A stretch of 34,650 nt of DNA from an uncultured Bacilli bacterium (GTDB lineage: Bacteria; Bacillota_I; Bacilli_A; RF39; UBA660): the NCBI GenBank assembly GCA_947624135.1, contig CANQIV010000005.1, positions 1-34,650 of the forward strand, written 5' to 3'. Of this stretch, positions 27,425-34,650 are shown piece by piece. A program made the position numbers and the translations under genes. Below the pieces are notes generated by a model. The model did not search any database. It was not told the origin of the DNA and saw only the letters and a list, made by a program, of their open reading frames with translations. Within the stretch, counting starts at the first letter, position 1. Every line of letters starts with the position of its first letter.

Positions 27425-29221
27425 ATGAAACAAAATAATATAAGAAATTTTTCAATAATCGCACATATAGATCATGGTAAAAGTACATTAGCAGATAGAA
27501 TACTTGATATAACAGGTGCGATAACAGAAAGAGAAAAACAAGCTCAACTTTTAGACAGCATGGATATTGAACGTGAACGTGGAATAACAATAAAATTAAA
27601 TACAGTACAATTGAAATATAAATATAATGATGAAGAATATATATTACATCTAATAGATACACCAGGTCATGTAGATTTTTCCTACGAGGTATCTAGAAGT
27701 CTTGCTGCATGCGAGGGCGCGATACTAGTTGTAGATGCTGCACAAGGTATAGAAGCTCAAACTTTAGCTAACCTTTATCTTGCAATGGAAAATGATTTAA
27801 CAATAATACCTGTAATAAATAAAATAGATCTTCCAAATGCTAATATAGAAAAAGTAAAAAAAGAATTAATAGATACATTGGGATTTAAAGAAGAAGAAAT
27901 AATACTTTGTAGCGCTAAACAAGGTATAGGTATAAAAGAATTAGTTGAGGCTGTAATAACAAGAATTCCATCTCCAAAAGGAAACATAAATGATAATCTT
28001 CAAGCACTCATTTTTGATAGTTATTTTGATTCATATAGAGGTATAGTAACACTCATTAGAGTAGTAAATGGTAAAGTAAAAGTAGGAGATAAAATAAAAA
28101 TGCTTGCTACAAATACAGTATATGATGTAGTAGAGCTTGGTGTACATACACCTCATATAAAAAAGAAAGATGAATTAGTGACAGGTGAGGTAGGATATTT
28201 ATGCGCGAGTATAAAAAAAATAGAAGATGTAAAGGTTGGAGATACTATAACAAAAAGTGATGCTCAAGCACCTTCACTACCTGGTTATAAACCAATGAAA
28301 CCAATGGTATTTTGTGGATTATATCCTATAGAATCAAGTAAATTTCCACTCCTTAGAGAAGCATTGGAAAAATTAAAATTAAACGATGCATCACTCGAAT
28401 TTGAACCTGAAACATCTGAAGCTCTTGGATTTGGATTTAGATGTGGCTTTTTAGGCCTTCTGCACATGGAAATAATAGAAGAGAGAATAGAAAGAGAATT
28501 TAATATAGATTTAATCGCAACATCTCCATCAGTTATATATGAAGTTAATCTAACAGATAATACATCTTTATTTATAGATAGCCCATCAAAAATGCCAGAA
28601 AGACAAAAAATAAAGGAAATAAAAGAACCATATATAAAAACAAATATATTTGTACCAAGCGAATATATTGGGCCTATCATGGAATTATGTCAAAACAAAA
28701 GAGGTAATTATATATCAATGGAATATATTGATACGACAAGAGTAAATATACATTATGAAATACCACTATCAGAAATAGTATATGATTTTTTTGATAAACT
28801 TAAAAGTTATACTAAGGGATATGCATCATTTGATTATGAATTAATAGGGTATAAAACAAGCAATTTAGTTAAAATGGATATACTATTAAATGGAGATATG
28901 GTAGATGCACTAAGTTTAATAGTTCATAAAGATTTTGCTTATAATAGAGGTAAAGCAATAGTAGAAAATTTAAGAAAATTAATACCTCGTCAACAATTTG
29001 AAATACCAATACAAGCAGTAATAGGTACAAAAGCAATTGCAAGAAGTGATATAAAAGCAGTTAGAAAAAATGTACTTGCTAAATGCTATGGTGGAGATGT
29101 ATCACGTAAAAGAAAACTATTAGAAAAACAAAAAGAAGGTAAAAAGAGAATGAAAATGGTAGGAAGCGTTGAGGTACCACAAGAAGCCTTTTTAGCTGTA
29201 CTTTCTATGGATGGTGAATAA
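27425..29221 (+). CDS. lepA: Translation elongation factor 4
   Basis: [66 protein letters not shown]-terminal [24 protein letters not shown]. Confidence 0.98.
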   Translation: MKQNNIRNFSIIAHIDHGKSTLADRILDITGAITEREKQAQLLDSMDIERERGITIKLNTVQLKYKYNDEEYILHLIDTPGHVDFSYEVSRSLAACEGAILVVDAAQGIEAQTLANLYLAMENDLTIIPVINKIDLPNANIEKVKKELIDTLGFKEEEIILCSAKQGIGIKELVEAVITRIPSPKGNINDNLQALIFDSYFDSYRGIVTLIRVVNGKVKVGDKIKMLATNTVYDVVELGVHTPHIKKKDELVTGEVGYLCASIKKIEDVKVGDTITKSDAQAPSLPGYKPMKPMVFCGLYPIESSKFPLLREALEKLKLNDASLEFEPETSEALGFGFRCGFLGLLHMEIIEERIEREFNIDLIATSPSVIYEVNLTDNTSLFIDSPSKMPERQKIKEIKEPYIKTNIFVPSEYIGPIMELCQNKRGNYISMEYIDTTRVNIHYEIPLSEIVYDFFDKLKSYTKGYASFDYELIGYKTSNLVKMDILLNGDMVDALSLIVHKDFAYNRGKAIVENLRKLIPRQQFEIPIQAVIGTKAIARSDIKAVRKNVLAKCYGGDVSRKRKLLEKQKEGKKRMKMVGSVEVPQEAFLAVLSMDGE

Positions 29222-29261
29222 TGAACTATAATAAAATAAACTATAAAGGAATATTTAAATT

Positions 29262-30365
29262 ATGATAAAATCAGTATATATACATATCCCATTTTGTGAT
29301 AGTATTTGTAGTTATTGTGATTTTTGTAAATTACTCAAAAACGATAAATGGATTGATTTATATTTAAATTCTTTAGAAAAAGAAATAAAAGAAAAATATA
29401 AAAACGAGGTATTAGATACTATATATATAGGTGGAGGTACCCCAAGTTCTTTAAATATAAAACAATTAAATTATTTATTTAAAATTATAAGTATCTTTAA
29501 AAAATCAAAAAATATAGAATTTACTTTTGAGTGCAACATAGAAAATATAACAGAAGAAAAACTTAAAATATTATATAAAAATGGGGTAAATAGACTTAGT
29601 ATTGGAATTCAAACATTTAATGAAAAATATTTAAAATATTTAAATAGATTTCATAACAACAAAATGGTTATTGATAAAATAAATCTTATAAAAAAAATTG
29701 GATTTAAAAATATAAATATCGATTTAATATATGCATTAAAAAATGAAACTATAGAAGAATTAAATAACGACTTAGATATGTTTTTAAAGTTAGATATTGA
29801 ACACTTATCAACATATTCACTCATAATAGAACCTAATACAAAACTATATATAAATGGCGAAGAAAATATAGATGAAGATCTAGATTATGAAATGTATAAG
29901 TTAATATGTGATAAACTAAATAAAAAGGGATATATACATTATGAAATAAGTAATTTTTCAAAAAAAGGATATGAATCTAAACATAATTTAACATACTGGA
30001 ATAATGAAGAATACTATGGATTTGGTATGGGTGCATCAGGCTATATAAACAATATAAGATATGATAATACTAAAGGATTAAATGAATATTTAAAAGGAAA
30101 TTATACATATCAAACACACACATTGAAAAAGTTAGAAAAAATAGAAAATGAATTTATATTAGGATTTAGAAAAATAAATGGAATAAATAAGATAAAATTT
30201 ACGGAAAAGTATAATATCGATATAAAAAGTATAGATATTATAAATACTTTGCTTAAAGAAAATAAATTATTAGAAAATAAAAAAAATATATACATAAATC
30301 CAAAATATATATATATTTCTAATGATATACTACTAAATTTTATAGAACTAAATTTAAAAGTGTAA
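29262..30365 (+). CDS. hemW: HemW-like radical SAM protein
   Basis: YIHIPFCDSICSYCDFCK; YIGGGTPSSL; RLSIGIQTFNEKYLKYLNR. Confidence 0.93.
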   Translation: MIKSVYIHIPFCDSICSYCDFCKLLKNDKWIDLYLNSLEKEIKEKYKNEVLDTIYIGGGTPSSLNIKQLNYLFKIISIFKKSKNIEFTFECNIENITEEKLKILYKNGVNRLSIGIQTFNEKYLKYLNRFHNNKMVIDKINLIKKIGFKNINIDLIYALKNETIEELNNDLDMFLKLDIEHLSTYSLIIEPNTKLYINGEENIDEDLDYEMYKLICDKLNKKGYIHYEISNFSKKGYESKHNLTYWNNEEYYGFGMGASGYINNIRYDNTKGLNEYLKGNYTYQTHTLKKLEKIENEFILGFRKINGINKIKFTEKYNIDIKSIDIINTLLKENKLLENKKNIYINPKYIYISNDILLNFIELNLKV

Positions 30366-30464
30366 AAAAAATAAGAAACTGCCCCCTGAGCAGTTTCTAT
30401 AAAAGAATAAAAAGGGGTTGGCTAGTGTGATACTAGCGCCAATTCGTATTTCCGAATTGGTACC
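30362..30464 (-). ncRNA. Candidate trans-encoded sRNA with own promoter and terminator
   Basis: Minus-strand TTGACA (30497-30492), 17 nt, TAGTAT (30474-30469); hairpins CCAATTCG-GAAATA-CGAATTGG and GCTAGT-ATCAC-ACTAGC; terminator AGAAACTGC-TCAGGGG-GCAGTTTCT then TATTTTTTT. Confidence 0.65.
30364..30398 (-). terminator. Rho-independent terminator of the minus-strand sRNA
   Basis: 9-bp stem with U-rich tail only on the minus strand. Confidence 0.8.
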
Positions 30465-30573
30465 ATATATACTAATCTAAAATTTATATTTTGTCAATAT
30501 GTTTTTTAAAAAAAAGTCGAAAAATATAAAAATTTATTTATAAACATGTTATACTTATATAGGAGGTGCTACT

Positions 30574-31092
30574 ATGGCAGATAAAATAGTTAAAAGTGTA
30601 GTAGGTTGTTTTGGAGCTTTTACATCAATTCCATTTATGAAAGAATTAATAGTTTTTTTAATATCAATATGTCCAATACTTGAACTTAGGGGTGGATTAA
30701 TTGCAGCATCTCTTCTTCATATGAATCCTATAGTAAGCTATATAATATGCATAATAGGAAACATAATTCCAATACCTTTTATACTTTGGTTTGTTACAAA
30801 AATAATAGATAAAATGAGGAAAAGCAAACATAAAAAGTTAAGAGATATCGCATTATGGTTAGATAAAAAAGTTGATAAACATAAAGGTCAAATAGAAAAG
30901 TTTGGATATTTGGGATTAGTTTTATTTGTAGGTATACCACTTCCAGGAACTGGTGCTTGGACTGGATGTTTAATAGCGAGCGTTCTTAATCTTGATAAGA
31001 AGAAATCTCTTTTAGCGGCCATTTTAGGTGTATTTATTGCTTCAATAATAATGATGATACTATCTTTTGGAATAATATCTAATATAATATAG
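30574..31092 (+). CDS. Small multidrug export protein family (COG2426-like)
   Basis: SICPILELRGGLIAASLLHMNPI; GIPLPGTGAWTGCLIASVLNL. Confidence 0.85.
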   Translation: MADKIVKSVVGCFGAFTSIPFMKELIVFLISICPILELRGGLIAASLLHMNPIVSYIICIIGNIIPIPFILWFVTKIIDKMRKSKHKKLRDIALWLDKKVDKHKGQIEKFGYLGLVLFVGIPLPGTGAWTGCLIASVLNLDKKKSLLAAILGVFIASIIMMILSFGIISNII

Positions 31093-31099
31093 GAACAAT

Positions 31100-33082
31100 A
31101 TGGAAATAAGCAGTTTAAAAGGAATAGGCCCTAAGACCTCTAAAGCATTAGAAAATTCTGGAATAAAAACAATAGAAGATTTAATGAATTATTATCCATT
31201 TAGATATGATGTAATAAAAAGAAGCAATATAAATGAACTTATTCAAGATGATAAAATAATAATAGATGGAATAATAGAAAATACTCCAAACGTATTTTAT
31301 TTTAATAAAAAAATGAATAAAATGACATTTAAATTAAATATTGGTTCTTATTTACTTAATGTTATTATATTTAATAGAGCCTTTTTAAAGGATAAAATAA
31401 AAATAGGTAGTATAATAACAGTAATAGGAAAATTTGATAAAGCACATAGTAAAATTATTGCAAGTGATATTAGAATGGGAAAACTACCTAGTATACCAAT
31501 AATAGAACCTATTTATCATAGTATTGGGGGATTAAGTAGCAATCAAATAAAAAATTACATATATAGTGTAGATGATTTTAATGTAACTGAATACGTACCA
31601 GAATATTTAAAAGAAAAATATAGACTTATAGATAAAAAAAGTTCTATTAAAATAATACATAATCCAAAAAATAGTAAAGAACTAAAACAAGCAGAAAATT
31701 ATTTAAAATATGAAGAATTATTTTTATTTATGTTAAAAATGAACAGCTTAAAATTAAATAAAAGTAATAAAATAGGTCTAAAAAGAAATGTAGATAAAAA
31801 AAGTGTCATGGATTTTATAAATAAACTACCATTTGAATTGACTGTTGATCAAATGGAATGTGTAAATAAAATATATGAAGATTTGAATAGTTCAAATAGA
31901 ATGAATAGACTTATTCAAGGTGATGTAGGTAGTGGTAAAACAATAGTTGCTATAATTGCTTTATATATAAATTATTTGAGTGGATATGAAGGGGCGTTAA
32001 TGGCTCCTACAGAAGTACTTGCTTATCAACATTTTACTAATTTAAAAAATATATTTAAAGATTATAATATTAATATTGAGATACTTACAGGTAATTTGAA
32101 AGTTAAAGAAAAAAAAGATATATATAAAAGACTTAAAAATAAGGAAATAGATATAATTATAGGTACACATGCACTATTTAGTGAAGATGTAACTTACAAT
32201 AATTTAGGATTAGTTATAACAGACGAGCAACATAGATTTGGTGTAAATCAAAGAGGAAATTTGAAAAACAAGGGTATAACACCAGATATACTTTATTTAT
32301 CAGCTACTCCAATTCCTAGAACTTATGCGCTTACAATTTATGGAGATATGGATGTGTCAAGTATAAAAACTCTACCTAGTGGTAGAAAGCAAATAATAAC
32401 AATACTTAAAAAAAATAAAGAAATAAAAGATGTACTTTTAATAATGCTAGAAGAAATTAAGAAAAAACATCAAATATATGTAATCGCACCTTTAATAGAA
32501 GAGTCTGATAAAATAGATTTAGAAAATGTAAATGAATTAGAAAAGAAAATGACAACTGCTTTTGGTAAAATATGTAAAATAGGTGTAATGCATGGAAAAA
32601 TGTGCAAAGAAGAAAAAGATAAAGTAATGGAAGAATTTAAAAAAGGGGAAATATCTATACTTATCAGTACTACTGTTATAGAGGTAGGTGTTGATGTAAA
32701 AAATGCTACTATGATGGTTATATTTGATGCTTATAGATTTGGACTTTCACAATTACACCAATTAAGAGGTAGAGTAGGTAGAAATGATTTACAGAGTTAT
32801 TGCGCACTTATAAGTGATAAGGAAAAAGAAAGATTAGATATAATGACTAAAACTAATGATGGATTTAAGATTAGTGAAGAAGATTTTAAACTTAGAGGTA
32901 GTGGAGATTTGTTTGGAGTAAGACAAAGTGGTGATATGAATTTTAAGTTAGCTAATTTTAAAACTGATTTTAATATATTAGTTAAAGCTAGAGATGATTC
33001 TAATCAAATTTTGCAGAATAATCAGATTGAAAATTATCCTAAACTTGTAAAATTGTTAAATGAGTCAGTAAATTTAGATTAA
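31100..33082 (+). CDS. recG: ATP-dependent DNA helicase RecG
   Basis: LKGIGPKTSKALENSGI; RLIQGDVGSGKTIVA; DEQHRFGVNQR; LSATPIPRTYALTIYGDMDVSSI; QLRGRVGR. Confidence 0.97.
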   Translation: MEISSLKGIGPKTSKALENSGIKTIEDLMNYYPFRYDVIKRSNINELIQDDKIIIDGIIENTPNVFYFNKKMNKMTFKLNIGSYLLNVIIFNRAFLKDKIKIGSIITVIGKFDKAHSKIIASDIRMGKLPSIPIIEPIYHSIGGLSSNQIKNYIYSVDDFNVTEYVPEYLKEKYRLIDKKSSIKIIHNPKNSKELKQAENYLKYEELFLFMLKMNSLKLNKSNKIGLKRNVDKKSVMDFINKLPFELTVDQMECVNKIYEDLNSSNRMNRLIQGDVGSGKTIVAIIALYINYLSGYEGALMAPTEVLAYQHFTNLKNIFKDYNINIEILTGNLKVKEKKDIYKRLKNKEIDIIIGTHALFSEDVTYNNLGLVITDEQHRFGVNQRGNLKNKGITPDILYLSATPIPRTYALTIYGDMDVSSIKTLPSGRKQIITILKKNKEIKDVLLIMLEEIKKKHQIYVIAPLIEESDKIDLENVNELEKKMTTAFGKICKIGVMHGKMCKEEKDKVMEEFKKGEISILISTTVIEVGVDVKNATMMVIFDAYRFGLSQLHQLRGRVGRNDLQSYCALISDKEKERLDIMTKTNDGFKISEEDFKLRGSGDLFGVRQSGDMNFKLANFKTDFNILVKARDDSNQILQNNQIENYPKLVKLLNESVNLD

Positions 33083-33086
33083 TCAC

Positions 33087-33115
33087 TTGACTATTTTGAA
33101 ATTTTAATTTATACT
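33087..33115 (+). promoter_or_regulatory. Promoter of candidate ncRNA downstream of recG
   Basis: TTGACT, 17 nt, TATACT. Confidence 0.6.
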
Positions 33116-33121
33116 TATAAT

Positions 33122-33256
33122 GGTATGGTAAACATACCGGGTGTTCTTTACCAAGCGTTTCGTTAGAAACTTTAAAATACTTATTTTAAAAATGTGAAGG
33201 ACACACAACCAAAAACCCCCTGAAGCTAGGTCGAAAGACCTAGCATTTTTGTTTTT
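33122..33256 (+). ncRNA. Candidate structured stand-alone ncRNA, about 135 nt
   Basis: GGTATG-GTAAA-CATACC; GTGTTCTT/AAGGACAC enclosing GTTTC-GTTA-GAAAC and TTTAAAAT-ACTT-ATTTTAAA; terminator GCTAGGTC-GAAA-GACCTAGC-ATTTTTGTTTTT; no ORF. Confidence 0.65.
33225..33256 (+). terminator. Strong Rho-independent terminator with GAAA tetraloop
   Basis: 8-bp GC-containing stem followed by T run. Confidence 0.85.
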
Positions 33257-33285
33257 ATAAGGGTTTGCAAGGGTTTTGAATTTTT

Positions 33286-33309
33286 CTAGATACCAAACTA
33301 GATACCAAA
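33286..33309. repeat. Tandem 12-bp direct repeat CTAGATACCAAA x2, candidate integrase arm sites
   Basis: Direct read; located between the integrase 3' end and the chromosomal side. Confidence 0.6.
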
Positions 33310-33352
33310 AATTCTATTTCAGATACTAAATATATTTTTTATTTAAGTTTAT

Positions 33353-34471
33353 TTAAATACCTAGATTTAAATTATCTATGGTATTTTTTACATCAGTAAG
33401 ATTATTTGGAAACATATGAGCATAAGTATCTAATGTTTCTTTTGTACTTGCGTGTCCTAAATACTTAGATACAGTTGTTACTGGTTGACCTGTATTTATT
33501 AAAAGAGATGCACAACTATGTCTAAAGCAATGAAGTGCTATTCTTCTAACACCAGCATTTTTAGCAATTCTACCATTGATTCTAGCCATCATTCCAAATG
33601 TTAATGGATCTAATTCTCCAAATACAAACCATTTATCATTAAATCCATAGTATTTCTTTTTCTCATTATAAAGATTTACTAAATCATTGTATAAGACATC
33701 AGTAAGAGGTAATGTTCTAATACTTTTAGAAGTTTTAGGTGGTGTTAATTCATAATACTTTTGACTATCCTTAACACTATTCGCTTGTTTAGTAATAGAT
33801 ACTTGCTTATTTTTCCAATCTATATCTGACCATTGTAGTCCACGGCATTCACCACGACGTAATCCACAATAATATAACATTTCAAACATTGTTTTATCAT
33901 TTAGACTAGTAGTACCAGTAATATATTTTTGAAACTCATCAAAAGTATAAACATCTTTTTCTTCTTTAATTTCATTTGGATCTTTAAAGAATTCTATTTT
34001 CTTATAAAAACGCATTAAATTAATATCATACATTTTCATACCCCAGTTAAGAATAATTTTAAGAAACTTTTGAATATCATTTCTACTAGAACATTTAATA
34101 GGTTTATCCCATAGTTCTTGTTGAAATTTATGATATAGATTACCATCCATATCTTTTAACTTAACATTTTCAAAACTAGTAAAATATCTTCTTCTTTTTA
34201 AATATGTTTCCATAGTTCTTCTTCGAACTTTGTTTTTTTGTGATTCAATATATTGGTCGGTAAGAGTACCAAATGTCATATCCATATCTCCACCAAATTC
34301 AACTTTATTATTTAAAAATTCTCTTTCAGCATTCATCGCATCAAGTTTAGTTTTATATGCTTGTGAAAACTTCTTTTTCCATTTTCCACTCTTATCTTTT
34401 TCATTCCAATAATATTTATATTTACGACCATCTTTAGTCCATTGATTTTTAGGTAATTTATATATTCCCAT
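33353..34471 (-). CDS. Tyrosine recombinase/integrase of a prophage or ICE
   Basis: EMLYYCGLRRGECRGLQWSDIDW; HCFRHSCASLLINTGQPVTTVSKYLGHASTKETLDTYAHMF; N-terminal arm-type DNA-binding region. Confidence 0.93.
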   Translation of the reverse strand: MGIYKLPKNQWTKDGRKYKYYWNEKDKSGKWKKKFSQAYKTKLDAMNAEREFLNNKVEFGGDMDMTFGTLTDQYIESQKNKVRRRTMETYLKRRRYFTSFENVKLKDMDGNLYHKFQQELWDKPIKCSSRNDIQKFLKIILNWGMKMYDINLMRFYKKIEFFKDPNEIKEEKDVYTFDEFQKYITGTTSLNDKTMFEMLYYCGLRRGECRGLQWSDIDWKNKQVSITKQANSVKDSQKYYELTPPKTSKSIRTLPLTDVLYNDLVNLYNEKKKYYGFNDKWFVFGELDPLTFGMMARINGRIAKNAGVRRIALHCFRHSCASLLINTGQPVTTVSKYLGHASTKETLDTYAHMFPNNLTDVKNTIDNLNLGI

Positions 34472-34555
34472 ATATCGTTCCTCCTTTGTTGGAATTTATA
34501 AATATACCAGTTCGTAACAACATTATTTTATCATATAAACTGATAATATTATAAA

Positions 34556-34650
34556 TTATCTCTCTAAATCATTTTTTGATTTTGAATGTTTTTTTAAATA
34601 ATCTCTTGTTGTATCAATAGCATAATCAATATCATTTGCTTCATACCAAG
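34556..34650 (-). CDS. Partial small ORF of the integrated element (continues beyond window)
   Basis: Minus strand ...WYEANDIDYAIDTTRDYLKKHSKSKNDLER*. Confidence 0.5.
   Translation of the reverse strand, partial: WYEANDIDYAIDTTRDYLKKHSKSKNDLER

Noticed and set aside
33122-33256. tmRNA, SRP RNA or tRNA at the integrase target
   Set aside because: No tRNA-like CCA end or T-loop, no tag ORF, and no GGAAGGAAGC-type SRP core visible; kept only as an unclassified ncRNA.
34230-34412. Plus-strand 60-aa ORF inside the integrase gene
   Set aside because: Antisense to a confident integrase CDS.

Overview
AT-rich Bacillota/Mollicutes-like chromosomal window. TGA is used as a stop, so the code is standard. 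Most of it is conserved housekeeping genes on the + strand: rpmE, DUF421, NUDIX, RecD2-like helicase, PcrA/UvrD helicase, TtcA-like, a sigma-70 factor, a Ca2+/cation exchanger, a GH5 glycosidase, a nucleoside deaminase, queA, miaA, CCA-transferase, lepA, hemW and recG. Three paralogous prepilin-like surface proteins are inserted among these (about 1.76-3.63, 22.29-24.22 and 24.27-26.16 kb). All three carry the same promoter, 5'UTR hairpin, start codon and a G10 homopolymer inside the leader peptide. In all three the G10 puts the upstream ATG out of frame with the FTLIELLAVIVILA pilin helix. One G fewer (G9), or G12, would restore one continuous ORF, so they look like phase-variable contingency loci that are OFF as assembled. 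Their C-termini resemble C-type-lectin/FGE-fold variable domains of the kind diversified by diversity-generating retroelements, and the tail of copy 1 is compositionally anomalous (63 of 120 bases G/C at 3481-3600). No reverse transcriptase is visible in the window. Two unannotated structured RNA candidates were also found: a minus-strand sRNA at about 30362-30464 and a plus-strand RNA at about 33122-33256. The second abuts what appears to be the left end of an integrated element with a minus-strand tyrosine integrase and tandem arm-like repeats.
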